Source of the DNA: Chionis minor
Lineage: Eukaryota; Chordata; Aves; Charadriiformes; Chionididae
Direction of reading: 5' to 3'
Assembly (NCBI GenBank): GCA_013398295.1
Contig: VZSF01000015.1
Location: 356,425-420,424 of the forward strand
Length of the DNA stretch: 64,000 bases
Shown: positions 51,801 through 64,000 of the stretch, in pieces
Numbering within the stretch: the stretch's first letter is position 1
Layout: every line of letters begins with the position of its first letter
Notes under the pieces: model-generated
Told to the model about the DNA's origin: nothing
Databases searched by the model: none
Seen by the model: only the letters and a program-made list of their open reading frames with translations
Made by a program: the position numbers and the translations under genes

Positions 51801-53580
51801 TGGAGCGACAAAAAAAATACTACCTGCAAACTTCAGCCAACTCAACATCCCACCACACATTTATAGAGGTTCCAGTTGTTAAAACATCACTATGAGATTA
51901 ATATATGCATAAGAATTAAGTTTGTCTCCCTCAACATTAGTTCAAGGAGGTAACCATTTTATACACAGTATTTTTATGAAGGTACCTGGGAGACTGTACA
52001 TCAGACACACACCAGCTAAAGGGACTGCTTTGTCAGCAGACGGTCCCGTCTCAGTAAGCCAGTGGCATCCTGCCAGAAAAACACTTGCAGACTGAACAAC
52101 CTACAATACACAATATGCACACAGAGAAGAACAGAAAAACAAAACAATGACAGCACTAATTACTCGAGCAGCTCAATGACTTGCAAGTGGGACGATATTT
52201 ATGCCAAGTTAACACAGGTATTTCTTCCTGCTGGCTAATTCCAACGTTTTGATCCTGCCATCAAAACAAGTTTCATTTCCTCCCACTGACTTGCTCCCTG
52301 TATCCCAATTACTCAAACACAGAGGATGGTCTCGCTCAACTCCATTGATCTGGTCCATTGAGCGTGATGGTTGTGATTTATTTCTTTAAAAACAGCATCA
52401 CTGCTGAAAAGGCTTCTCCTCTCAACTAGGGCGAAATCCATCCTAACAAATTTGAGCAGCATCTTTATGTCTTATTAGTCCATTACGGTACACTCCCCCC
52501 TGCATTTCACAACTCCAGGAACACAGGAAACATTGGGATTACCATATTGCATTTGCTCTCTTCACATAATCCAATAACCTGTCTCCCCACGTGGGCCTGT
52601 GCCCATGTATCATGAAATGGTAAGAGCATCTTTGAATACTCTCACCATTCAAATCAGGTTTCCTCCTGCTCTTCAAAAAAAATTACAAAGCAATTTAAGT
52701 CACAAAGGACTCAGTTTAAACTCTCTTCCAAAACACAGACTAGCATCAACTCAATTATCTGGTTAGCTGTACAAATACTCAATTCCCATTTTCAAACCTG
52801 CTATATCTACTGGCCTTAAGAACATTCTGCAGTAACGTTCACAATTGATATTTCTTCTTTTCCCCTTCTATTTCACCAGAAACACTTGCAACTAACACTG
52901 TTCTGAAAATTGAGACAGTACTATTTCAGTACCTCATTTACTGGTCTAAATCAAATCTAATATAGAGAAATAATAAATATTATAAACATACTGAAAAATA
53001 AGACAAAAACTGAAGACATTTTATTTGCTATTTCAGCAAATTTCACACTCTAATTCTGAATCTGGTAGAAAGGGTAGGGTCACAAAATGTTTTGTATACA
53101 ATAACTTCAGAAAATATGCAAGTTATTAGATAACACTAAAACCCAAATAACTCATACAAGTATGTTATAATTCTTGAAAAGTACAGGAGAGATCTTGTGA
53201 AAACTAATAGTCCTTTTATCACATTGTTACTCAAAGTTGAGTAACCAGAATTCTAGTTTTGCAGTCTTTCTTCATCATTTTAGAAACCAAAATTATTAGC
53301 TGTTGATTCTGGCCAATATTCTTAAAAAGTATGGACTCCATAATTCAAGCTAATAACTACTGTTGCTAAGGTTCTATAGTTACTCATGAAAGGGTCACAG
53401 CTCTCCGAAATACATGCAGTCTCCAATAATAAGCTCCACCATAGTATGCTGACAACCTTTAATGATTAATTAGGCTAAGACCAATTTCCTGGTAAAGCAC
53501 AGAATCCCACAATACACTCGTTACCTACTGAAGCAGCAAAAAAAAAAAAACAACTTTAGATTTTCAGAAAAAAAACAACG

Positions 53581-53799
53581 GCGACTTCAGGTTGTATCTT
53601 TGCGTTCTGGCAGGAGAACTCCAACTCCACGAGCTCCCCAGCTAGTGGCAGCCCTGCAGTGGCCAGCACGGCAGAGTTCCCACCACAGCACCACCAGGGA
53701 GGGTCGTGACACTTGGGAGGTCCCTCCTTGTCCTCCCACCTTTCCTCTCTGACTCCTCCATGGCGCATCTGAGTTTGCACCTGCCTCCCCAGGAGTTCC
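53581..53799 (-). other. GC-rich block with a strong splice acceptor, possible exon
   Basis: The block is markedly GC-richer than its AT-rich flanks. On the minus strand it is preceded by a very good acceptor (gcttttgtttgtcttctcttcag ends at 53800), with a further donor-like site, CAG then gtactg, just upstream that could close a preceding exon. Frames of 67-99 codons overlap in all three minus registers, one from an ATG in good Kozak context (gccatggagg). None is recognisable. A non-coding RNA exon, a first coding exon, an old GC-rich repeat or chance are all possible. Confidence 0.17.
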
Positions 53800-54264
53800 C
53801 TGAAGAGAAGACAAACAAAAGCAGTACCTGCGCTGTGAGGAGCACTTAGCAACAAACTGCTAGACTAGGTAGAAATCAAAGGGCATCAGCAGATCCAAGT
53901 ATGGGACAACATCTGCCAAAAGGCCTAGCAATTAAAACAAAATACAATGCACTTGTACCTCTGAATGGCTACCCTTATGTTGGCATTTTGATTTTCTATG
54001 ACTTTTAAGTTTTTCTTTACTCTTAACTGAACAACACAGGGAATAATACAGAAAGGTAATTACCATTAATCACTTCTAGATATTATACGGTGTTTTCGCT
54101 TGGGAAGAAAATGGAGAAGTGTTGTAGAAAACATTCAAGAATGTAGAAGGGTTTTTTTTCTTTTTAAAAAAATGCATTCAGGCTATAAGCAAAATATTTT
54201 AAAGCCATGCAGTGTAAGAAGTAACACTACTTTGAATCTTAGTGACCAATTCCTTTATTTTCAC

Positions 54265-54297
54265 CATGTAAGAGACCATTTCATGTAAGGGACCATT
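54265..54297. repeat. 17-bp tandem duplication, two copies
   Basis: catgtaagagaccatt at 54265-54280 recurs as catgtaagggaccatt at 54282-54297 with one A/G exchange and a 17-bp period. It is a slippage-type duplication. Confidence 0.85.
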
Positions 54298-54489
54298 GTC
54301 ATCACCAAAACTCCCACTTTCACTTGTATTTGTGACATAACTGAACTTAATTTTGGGTTAACACATGTCACTGTTGGGAAATAAAACCCCTGTTTCTCCA
54401 TGAGTTAACAACTTCCACCCCACTTAAAGGGCTGTACCCTTACACATGCCAGACTTCTGCCTACCTGTGGATCAATCTGACTAGTGAAG

Positions 54490-54788
54490 ATATATTACTG
54501 ATATATAAATATACACAGAGAAATACATACTTATTTCGATAAATATACACCAAGACATGGAATGTATTATTATACAGCGCTCTCTCTGATATTACTGTCT
54601 CATATATCTGTGATACACACAGCTGGAATACATAGTATAGCTAATATAATCCATTATATATTACATATCTGTATGTATCTGTATTTTTATACCTAGTTAT
54701 ATATTTCAATATATACTATATATTATATGTGTGTTTATATCTATCCTGTGTATTATATCTAGTATAATACAAATTATATATTATAACT
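54490..54788. repeat. Degenerate TA-rich tract
   Basis: About 300 bases dominated by TA, TAT and ATA words, many of them short palindromes, with few G or C. It is best read as an old, mutated (TA)n microsatellite. A short GC-containing interruption (cagcgctctctctg) lies near 54576. Confidence 0.85.
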
Positions 54789-55046
54789 GTAAGAGGAATT
54801 GCAGCAATTCACACATTTTAATTTTTGTTGTTTAATCCTAGAAATGAAATTATAGAGCTGCAAAAAACTTGAAAATATAAGAGCTCAAATACGAGTCTAA
54901 TATTCAAAATGAAAAACTTGCAGGTTTGAAAAAAGGAATACTAACTGCAGTGGAGCTATACTTCCCTGTAGCTGCATATTATGACCTTTTTGGCTTCTCA
55001 CACCTCCAACAACGCAATCGAGCCAAGGTTAAGTGAACTCTCGTGA

Positions 55047-55196
55047 GTTTTGTGGGGGCGGGGAGGGGGGTTCTGTTGAGGTTTTTTTGCTTGGGTTGGA
55101 AGGAGGGTGGGAGGATTGGATTTTTTCCTGGGTTTTTTTTTTGTTTGGTATTTTTACATCCGTAGATTCAATGAGTGCTAGGGTTTTTTTTGAGAG
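55047..55196 (+). repeat. G-rich then T/G-rich tract with G-quadruplex potential
   Basis: It starts with runs of 5, 4 and 6 G separated by single bases (55054-55070), followed by further GGG runs near 55093-55111 and then T/G-rich sequence. The + strand has ample G runs for a G-quadruplex with one long loop. The fortuitous 65-codon frame over it is a composition artefact. Confidence 0.8.
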
Positions 55197-58100
55197 GTCT
55201 ATTTCTTTAGTTGAAAGAGTATGGAGCTAGTTAAAAAGCTGAAAACACAACAAATTCACTTTTAACCTCTCAATACTCCACCAATTTTGGAGCCAACAAT
55301 AGTTAATTAATTCATTTCTTAAATCCTCCGGGATGAAGAGATAAGTTCGCTTTGCCTATGAATTTGCTCTAAATATTAATTTTTGCTTGCCTACTGGGAC
55401 TAAATCAAACACAGTTAAAATGGTTACTGTGGTTACAGCGATGGATCAAGAAAAAATAAAAAAGTTATTTAACCCTCAAAATACACATGAAAAGTCTGCA
55501 GAAAACAGCACAGCACTACTGGCACACACACGGCAAAGAAAAACAGAGCGCCACATTTCACACAATTTCAGAAAAACAAGGTTCATGATCCCAAATCCCT
55601 GAGGGACTGATTTTTTTCCTCCAATACCTACAAAGTACAAAACATAGACACTTTCCGCCCCCCCCCAGAACACAGCCATAAATATATTATTACATCTTCT
55701 TCACAATCATTGTAAAAACAAACAAAAAAAAAATGGGTTTGCCATCTAGCAAGGGAGGGGAAGAACAACATCAAAATGGTTACATATTCTACCTAAACGG
55801 TGAAAGGGGTGCAAGTGGGGACACAGAACAGGCAAAATAGTATTAGCACAATTTTCCAGTGAAATTGTATTGAAATTACGTTGTCACAAAAAAGGTCCAT
55901 CTGAACAGCTCTGCACATTAAACGGCATTGCTTGCACAAACAGCACTAAAAGATAACAGCCGAAACCCATAGCTGTGAAGAGAGGTATAAAAAAAAGAAA
56001 CCACAACCCAAAACAACAACCTTGAAATAGTATCCTTTCAAATCAAGCAGCAATATTTAATGGTTCTGTAACACATTGTAATTAACCACTAAACCACACT
56101 TACGGGTGATAAGAGAGCAACTCTCTCATCACAGGGCTAGTTTCCTGGCAGCAATGCTGGCAAAATCTTTTCTATAGCTTCCAAAAAAAGCACATGCTGC
56201 ACATAGCCACAAGGGACACAAACACTCCAATGCCGCTGAAGTGGTAGCAAACCCAATGAAATTAAAACAAGGGATGAGGGAAAAAGTGAGCTGCTTTTGA
56301 AATTAAAGAAAGAAATCTATAAAATCCTGTAACTATTTATCCTGTCCATTGCAGCAAAGACACATAACTGAGGTCGGGTTTTTCTCATGCATTCAGACAA
56401 CTCTACTACTCCTCTTGAGTACTATGGCTGCTCTTATCTACAAATTCTATCAAATTCTAGTTATTTACTTAACAATAAATCTATTTTACATTATTTCTTT
56501 ATCTATTGCAGATTTTTGCCCTGTTCCTTAACAAAAACATTACAATTCACATCTTTATTACAGAGTGCAAAAAATTACACAGTGCCAAAAATTCTAAAGT
56601 GCCTTTTTTAAAACTAGAGTTTTCGTGTTTTCTGTGATGTGTTTTTGCTTTAATTAGCATGGTTCAAGAAGTGGAAAATCATCATCCAATGCTTCTCACA
56701 GTAGAGTGTGTTAATGAAATCATCATATTAATTACTTTAGGAAAAAGTTGGAGGACCAACCATCTAATATACCCATACCATAAGCATTAAATAAATCTAA
56801 ATACAGACTTATTGTACATATACAAGGAATTTTCCTAGAACATTAAAAACATCTTCTATTGCATTCAGAATTTAATGATATTAAAGTAGCAGCCCCTTTT
56901 CCTAGTCACCTGTTGGAAGTAAGAGTTTCAGCTAAAACACATCTGTAGTTTGGCCAGCTTCTCAGACTAACCTTGCAGTTTGCCTGTAAGCATGGAACAA
57001 GGCAGCCTAGGGAAGCATAAATATTTCAGTAAACTCCAGGCTTTCTAAATTATATGCATCATCAGTCATCCAAGGCTGGAGCTGCAGACAGCTATATGCA
57101 AACAACCTATCCTCTGATTTGAACAGAGGTTCACCCAGCTCCTACCAAAATTCAGCCTTCCTCCTGCATGTAATAATCCAAGTATGTCGTCTAATGTCTG
57201 CTTGTGTTTTATCATCACAACACAGCCTGATGCATCATGAAGCTTAAAAAATTCTCAATCTGCTCTCAGAAGTTTACCTGCCTCATTAGTCTTTACTTTT
57301 TTTGCTCTGCAGACTAGCAATGACCGAAAGTATAAATTATTAAATGCAAGCTATAGAGGCTGTGGAATTAGACATCAAGCCCACGTTTTTTACTGCTGCC
57401 TTATATTGAGAACATGCTACTCTCAGGCAGCTGTAGATAGCTCTGTTTCTAACATTAACATGCTTGGTTTGAAGATGAGCCTGCCTTCTCTTTTACTATT
57501 GTCTGAAGATGTACATAAAGCATATTTGGGATATTGAAATACAATCCAATAAATTAGTTTAGTTCACTAGTTTGGAGAGAGGAACAGATCCAGAAATCTT
57601 TCATAAAGCAATACAGAAACAATTCTAAATTCCAATAAAGTTTATCTCCCCACAATCTCTGTCGTGATGCATCGTTACATCTAAATCGTTGTCTTCTCCA
57701 TTTGAAGTAAGCATTTGAACTTCTGAGAAAAGACTTGGTGTCTTCAAGAGACTTGGAAAGTTCTGGATCACTCTGTGACAGCACATTTCATGCATTTTAC
57801 ACAAAGGAAAGGAACATATGTATATCAATTGAGATATTTTTGTCTTTTTGCTCCCAATTTCATTATTCGTTATATATGTAAATGATACCTAGGGATAACA
57901 CTAATGCTAAACCTTTCACACTGCAGTAATATCAAGCATTCTTATACAAGAGATATCATACACAGCACTCACCAGCCTTGTGAAATACTGTTAACCAGCT
58001 TATCTCCAGGAAGGGCAGAGATGTATTCATTTTAGACCAGATATTTTACAGACACTGAACTATTTCTTTCATTATTAGTTTTTCTGCTGCCTCAGGACAA

Positions 58101-58390
58101 CTGTCAAGATTCCTTCCACCTCTCGCTACTTCTTCGAGAAGTAAATACCACCTTTCAGTGCTTTTATCTTCAACAGAAATGGGAAAATGGGAAAATATAA
58201 AGGAGAGCATCGCTGCTGTCATTTTGAAGCAGCCCAGAAGTGAAAGGGGTAGAGAAGATGAGACTACATGCAATGTGGCTTTCTGGTCCATCACTAGTGT
58301 AAGAGATTCACTGCATTACAATAGGCAAAACAATTCTCCTTTTTTCCTATTCTTCCTCCACTAACACTGTACTTCAAAGCCCTACATATA
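55197..58390. other. AT-rich non-coding stretch
   Basis: No gene was recognised. It contains a C9 run near 55658-55666, an A/C-rich tract at 55989-56022 and generally AT-rich sequence. The part at about 56890-57120 is slightly richer in mixed-composition words and contains an octamer-like atgcaaac, but nothing that can be called from sequence alone. Confidence 0.5.
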
Positions 58391-58439
58391 AGATATTTCC
58401 TATCGAATAGTTACCTCTTTCATTCAATAGGAAATATTT
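58391..58439. other. Strong imperfect hairpin (about 18-bp stem)
   Basis: atatttcctatcgaat (58393-58408) and attcaataggaaatat (58422-58437) are reverse complements with a single mismatch, around a 13-base loop. One wobble and one more pair extend the stem outside. This is the longest near-perfect inverted repeat I found in the window. It is shorter than a normal microRNA precursor stem and is not flanked by obvious transposon target repeats. Confidence 0.75.
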
Positions 58440-60393
58440 CCACTTAGTGCAACAGACAAACTCCACTTTCAATTTTCTCCACAAAGAATTAGAGAACAAT
58501 GTGATTTCAGTGCAAATGAACCTGCTGCTCCAGGTTATCCAAGATTAAGAGTCCTTTCCATCATATCAATATTTTAAAAATATAAATACAATATGGAACA
58601 TTTAGAGGTTTTTCAATGTATTTTTCAAAGGTGGAGAAATCCTACATGAAACACGAAAGCAATCGACTGCTTTGTCTCACAGAACTATTTCATTGAAAAA
58701 GGAGACACTGTAACAAAAGTATTTTTTAAGCATTAGTTACACAAGTCTTGACTCATTAGCCCACTATTGCAAGAGGATTGGTCTAAAACAGGTTCCTACC
58801 AGGCTTTCCTTTATGATAAATCTAATTAATTGTAAGCAATCCAAACAACTTTTACATAGAGTACATACACAGAGGTATAACTAAACAAAGAAGAGCACAA
58901 GTCACAGTTCAGCAAAGATTATGATTCCTCAGGGACAGTAAAAAAACCCAGCAAATAACTTTGTCTAATATCCTAAGACGCTGACTCAAGACAAGTAGGA
59001 AAGTTAGCATGAGAATAATATAACAGAAAAGCTTCTAAAACTCATTTTATCTTGCTATTTAAAATGTGATCCTAGGATTAATTTTTTGGATTGTGTAAGC
59101 ACCTGCAATGAAGTTCAGTGAAGGAGCAATTTCTGGTTTCATGAAATCTAACATGTCTGAGTTTTCTTGCAAAAAGAGGCAGACATGGAATTCACAGGAT
59201 CTCTTGCCATTACTGTAAGACTCTACATGACTAGTAATAATAGTCTTAAAGCTAAATAAATCCAATGGTCTTGTCATCTATCATATTGCTAAAGTGTTTT
59301 AAGCCTCTTCATCTATAAACGGAATCAGTGAAGGCTGTATAAACCGAAAAAAAATCCTTTTAAAGCAATTGTTCCTTAGATACGTGCTTGCATACATGCT
59401 GTGATAAGCTAGATAGTACCTTTGTGTGTGGACATGAGAAGAAAAGAGCAAACTGCACAATGAAGTTACCAGGAGATAGGAACACCAAACAGGTAACAGT
59501 AGACAAGACCAAGACCTTGATGCTGTCAGCAAGCCAGCCGAATCTTCCACCCAGTGGCAGTATGCTGCCCTCTATCATAAACAGAATTTCTCAAAGCTAC
59601 AATTAAGCCCAACGCCTACTAGGAAGACCAGAGCTATGAACTACTACTTGACTGGTAACTTCTAAAGCTCAAGAAAATTAATTTAAAGGATGAAATTAAT
59701 TATAAGCAACCCAAACATCAGTTAGCTTCTGTACAGAAGAGATCAAAGACCTTCATTAGCTCACTCACTTTCCTTCAAAGTTTTTAAGAAATCTCTCAAG
59801 CAAATAACCCAAGATCAGCATAATATAAATCTGCTTTAGTAACAAACTCCAATTAAGGGTCAAAAGTTCCTCCTGACAACACTTTCAGTTATGGCTATAT
59901 TACAAGTGCTGAGCACACAGAGTAACAGACTGGATCAGGCCAACAGCATGTGATAACCCAAAGGAGTGGCAGGAAGAGAGATCAACTAATACTAAGGAGT
60001 CTAAGAGAAGGAAGAAGAAAAAGGTTATTTCTAATTCAAAGGAGAATTGACATGCCCCTTTTTTCAGTGGCAACACTTTCTTCCTCTGATCTGCAGATGA
60101 AAGCGGAGCATATATATGGAAGGAAGGGAAATCCAGAAGGAAGGGGGAAAAACTACATCCACATGAGCAATTTTCTTTATGCATCTTTAAGCATTGACTT
60201 GAATTAGATGATCCTGCAAGAAACTACTCCATTCCCCAGGCTTGGCAACATACATTGGCAACTCTAAAACAAAAAGTGCTCATTCTGTTATGAGAAAGGG
60301 AAAATACTAGATCAAACTCATAGTAAAAGCTTAACCTGCTCATGACAGCACAGCAATGCTCCAAAAGGTAAACTTTAGCCCAAAGAAATCAAT

Positions 60394-60454
60394 ATTGTTG
60401 TTGCTGGGTTTGGGTTTTTGCTTTTGGCTGTGCTGTTAGGTTTTTTTATTTTTT
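60394..60454. repeat. T/G-rich tract
   Basis: A T/G-rich run with blocks such as ttgttgttgctgggtttggg, ending in a T-rich block. Same class as the tract at 31103-31334. Confidence 0.7.
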
Positions 60455-60822
60455 AATCAAAGAAGTTCAGCCAAGACAGGGTGGGTATTTCTGTGATGTG
60501 TCCAAGCAGGACAGAGCCTTTCTACCCTGCCAATAACACATTAATTGATAAGCCAGACTTATCAATATGTTAAAGTAGTGTTTCCCTCTGTACTTCTCTC
60601 ACTGCTGCACAGCTAACAGGAGAAAAACCCGTTGTCTCCCTGATGATCTTCAGGACTGCAATAAACTCCTTTAGAAGTCTCCAAAAGCGCAGAGCGTGTC
60701 CTGCAGTCAAATGACTTCAACTTTGACAATACATCATCATTTGCAGCTGACAGTACCAATTCTGATACATACTGCTTTGTCTAAAAATTAATGGAAAAAT
60801 AAGTATTAATATTTGCTTCCAG

Positions 60823-60868
60823 CTAATTGCCCAGCTTATTTCATGTGATACAGGAAGATGTGTTGTAG
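60823..60868 (+). other. Weak 46-base exon candidate with good splice signals
   Basis: The acceptor aatatttgcttccag (ending at 60822) and the donor AG then gtaagttacc (from 60869) are both close to consensus. Only one frame is open across the 46 bases, reading L-I-A-Q-L-I-S-C-D-T-G-R-C-V-V. No neighbour exon was identified. It could be a small exon of a coding or non-coding transcript, or a pseudo-exon. Confidence 0.15.
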
Positions 60869-63800
60869 GTAAGTTACCATTTGATTTTCAAGTTTCCATC
60901 AACTTCTCACCAGCCTAAAACAGAGAATTAGAAGAGCTATTTCATTTTGCTAACCTTGATGATACAGAAATTAAGGTATATCCCCATATGACAGCTCTCT
61001 ACTCCTTACAGTTAGCAGGTAAGGAGAATGTTTTCAAGCGCATAATTTTGCTGCTTGGGTGATGTTTGCCCATTGAAATTTGCATTACTTGAGGATGAAG
61101 GCAAGAGTGACAAAGCTACTCTCAATGACTGAATACTATTTCTTTTTATAGACTTTCTAGTAAGTCTGTGTAATAAAAACATTTCTGCACATTCTGATCT
61201 TTTAGGTAGTGACACACCTTGTGAAAGGGCAACTACAACTAAGGAGAAGGCAGGAGGACACAGAGAAAGGCCAGGGCAGACCACGCAGAGAAATGCAGAA
61301 CCTGGTGTATCACAGTGCTCTGGGAACAGCACAATAAACTCTCTTCTAACCTTAGAACATAGAACAAAAAGGAGAGATTATATTTTTAACAAGAGTGCTT
61401 CAGTTAATATTTCAACACAACTTCAGTACTTTTGTCAGATCAGTTGGTTTCCTCGTTCAAGGCAGGAAGGAGGGAGAGGTGAGAATATTTAAAAGTCCCA
61501 AAGATGTTATTTGATACACCAAAGCCCAAAATAAAATTTCAAATCATGAGTTTTGTGCAGGGAGAGCCCTTCACGTAGACATAGCAATAATTATCCCTGA
61601 GACTCAGTTCTCAGACTTTAATGGTATTGCTGCTTAACAATGGATAGGATAAGTAATTTCCATAGTAAATGCACATTTATGCCACTACTGAGAGAGGAAT
61701 AAAATCATAAAAGCCTGAAAGCGATTATCCTACCAACAGATACAAAGGTCTATCACAGACTGATAAGCCCCTGGATGTTATGAACACTTCCTATCCTATA
61801 TGTCAACCTGGTGAAGACACCCAAGTGACTTTCTTCTCTTTTTTCCCCATTTAGTGGAATTCAGTAAAGCACGGAAATGTTGTTTAACCCATTGCTTTCT
61901 AGTGAAGACAGACAATTGTTAGAGAGGAGCATAACTTTGGACCTGACAACAGATTATCTTCACCACAAGGAAGCACCTCCGAAAAATCTTTGTGAGCTAA
62001 GAAAAAACACCAGTTTTGCAAATTGCTGCTCCCACTGGAGGATGCCTTTTTCAGCACAGATACAGAGCAAAATTTATTAAAGGGAAAAAAAAAAAGTGTA
62101 AATGTTGACACAAAGTTATTTAGCCTTACACCTTTAATTTTCTCCAAAAGAAAAGAACACATACATGACAGGCCACTACTTTGTCCAGTTCAACACCTCA
62201 AAATTAAAAAAAAATTGGAATGAGCATAAAACTATCGTATACACAACAGCTGAAAATAAGATACTACAAAAGAGCTTCTCCCATGAAAAATGAAGTCTCT
62301 CTTCCCCTCTCCATGTGCATTGCTCTCCCAATTCTTTTTCTCACTCCTGTGCTTAAAAAAACATTAAGTTAAAAGCCTTTTTCACTGTTACAGAATTCTG
62401 AATAAACATTAAAATAAACTTTTTCCTATTTAATTTCTAGAGTAAAACCTTTAAATGATAGGTACCTTTCAGTCATGTATTCTTACATTTAAAAAAATGA
62501 AAATTTGTTTATTGATAATTTACATAACATTATCATCTCTCCCTGGAAAAAACCACTGCTGAATTCACCAAGAATTTCGTTTTTCAAATATATTGTTCCC
62601 ACAGTAGAAAACTGTCCATGTAGCCAGATTTAATACCATAGCAGTTTTTTTGCAAATATCCTCCAGCCTGCATGAAAATTTCCACATCTATCCTGAAAAG
62701 TGTTTGGAAAACTGGGCCTATTTAGAGTGAATTCTTTCTTTCTGACCACATGCCCTTTTTAGAGATCTCTCATCAAGCACAGACAAGACAGACACATGGA
62801 AAATAACTGAAAACTACATTTGTGACTATAATAAACTCTAAAAAAAAAATTAATTAATTCTTATATTGTGGCTTTCCTTTGCAATTCTGAATGGTCAAAA
62901 CTTGGGGAGCAAACAAAAACGAAAAATCAGAATGGTAAACCTGAACCCATGAGCAAAGTAAGGAGGTTGGCAAATACAAGCTGAAGAAGTTTTGCAGACA
63001 GCCATTCCCTGAAATTTTCATTCTCAATACAAAGGCACAGGAGTGACCCAGGCTACTTTCAGGGAAGCAGAACAGACCAGAGCTTAATTAAAACCTTGAC
63101 CTATCAAAAATGTTTCATAAACCCTACTAACTCTGCTCTAGGAGACCCATGTAACCTAATTATAATCTCATTATAACCTGGTAAATTTTGTTTGCATTAA
63201 AAGTGAGATAAGTAAGCAGCCACAATATATGCAGAACAACAACATTTAACACCCTACCTTAGCAAAAGTTACCTGAAGGGCTTTCTGCTTTTCCTGTCTT
63301 CTGTTCTCATGAAGACCTTGATGGAAATGTCCAGGTACAATAGTATTTCTTAAGTTGTTCTCTCATTAGGGCAGCATTACATACCGTATCTGTTGGTTGG
63401 ATATCATTCTTCTAGGCATATTCATGCACCCCCAGGAATACTGAGGTTATACACAGTTACATATGAAAACTGTTATCAAGTTTAAATAAAAGTTACGGGT
63501 TTGACCCATTACAGGTGTTGCTTCTAGATTCTTACACAACTTGTTTAAAAAGGAAACAAACCAGCAGTATCTTCCCACTTTGTCACGAAATGCTGGTTCT
63601 TAGAGGAGAAAAAAGTAAGAATTTGCCATTCAAATGTACCTAAATGACAGAGTAAGGAAGAGTACATAAAAAATTTCACACACGGCAAACAGAAGCCATT
63701 CCTGACTGATCACTTACTCCTATTTTAGACATGACCTCCATATGACTTACTGTGAACTTACAAAACAGAAGGGTAAAATTAGCAAATTTAAACACCATTC

Positions 63801-64000
63801 TAGAGGTGAAGACTCAGATGTTGAGGGGCAAGACTTCTATGAAGAACTATAGCATATTCAGAAAACTGTAATTCCTAAAACACATGGCATAAAGCAGACT
63901 CTTTCCCTAAAAAGATACCAGTAGGAATCAATCATATATGCGCTGCATCACGTTCTCCCTCCAACAAGTTTTGCCTTTTCATTTCACAGTAAGATATGTA

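Larger units (their letters stand above)
41655..54489. other. AT-rich non-coding stretch
   Basis: No host gene was recognised. It includes A/C and T/G tracts (43158-43202, 50858-50888), a pyrimidine-only run at 43785-43819, a 20-bp tandem duplication at 45852-45891, a 17-bp one at 54265-54297, an A-rich run near 47491-47505 and a GA-rich run at 51761-51780. The longest open frame of the window (166 codons, minus, 51259-51759) lies in a GC-richer patch and matches nothing I know. A GC-rich block at 53581-53799 is noted separately. Confidence 0.55.
58440..64000. other. AT-rich non-coding stretch to the window end
   Basis: No gene was recognised. A T/G-rich tract lies at 60394-60454 and one weak 46-base exon candidate at 60823-60868. 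Other open frames, up to 106 codons, do not resemble known proteins. Confidence 0.55.

Noticed and set aside
1..64000. Search for prokaryotic or mobile defence-type systems, CRISPR arrays, tRNA and rRNA genes.
   Set aside because: No spaced direct repeats, no long dense ORFs, no ribosome-binding-site pattern and no recognisable structural RNA; the window is vertebrate nuclear DNA.

Overview
The window looks like a piece of a bird nuclear genome. The best evidence is two copies of the avian CR1 (chicken repeat 1) non-LTR retrotransposon, both on the minus strand. Each is cut off at its 5' end, and each still has the 3' terminal octamer motif (ATTCTATG units, read on + as atcatagaat). The rest is AT-rich, poor in CpG and in recognisable repeats, and full of short homopolymer and low-complexity tracts. 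No bacterial, phage, organelle or viral gene was recognised, and there is no CRISPR array, operon or tRNA/rRNA gene.

Layout. 1-11712 is AT-rich non-coding sequence with two small tandem duplications near 6.8-7.0 kb. 11713-12550 holds an A/C-rich tract followed by CR1 copy 1, with a decayed reverse-transcriptase C-terminus. 12551-12955 is a GC-richer, CAG-rich patch ending in an 18-base T run. 12956-31102 is AT-rich and contains a small CpG/GC-rich patch at about 16.19-16.66 kb, a possible G-quadruplex at 25.17 kb and several short hairpins. 31103-31334 is a long G/T-only-like tract. 31335-41057 is AT-rich. 41058-41654 is an A/C-rich tract and CR1 copy 2, whose pol C-terminal frame is still open. 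41655-54489 is AT-rich with a homopyrimidine run. 54490-54788 is a degenerate TA-rich tract. 55047-55196 is a G-rich then G/T-rich tract. The rest is AT-rich, with a strong imperfect hairpin at 58.39 kb.

No host protein-coding exon could be identified with confidence. Open frames of 60-166 codons are scattered over both strands at about the density expected by chance in AT-rich DNA, and apart from the CR1 frames none resembles a known family. Several short stretches combine a good splice acceptor, an open frame and a donor or stop. They are listed as weak exon candidates only, because such pseudo-exons are common in vertebrate introns. The simplest reading is a large intron or an intergenic interval. 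I found no convincing new biological system. The most useful leads are the association of both CR1 3' ends with T/G-rich tracts, the many dispersed T/G tracts, the hairpins and the GC-rich patches.
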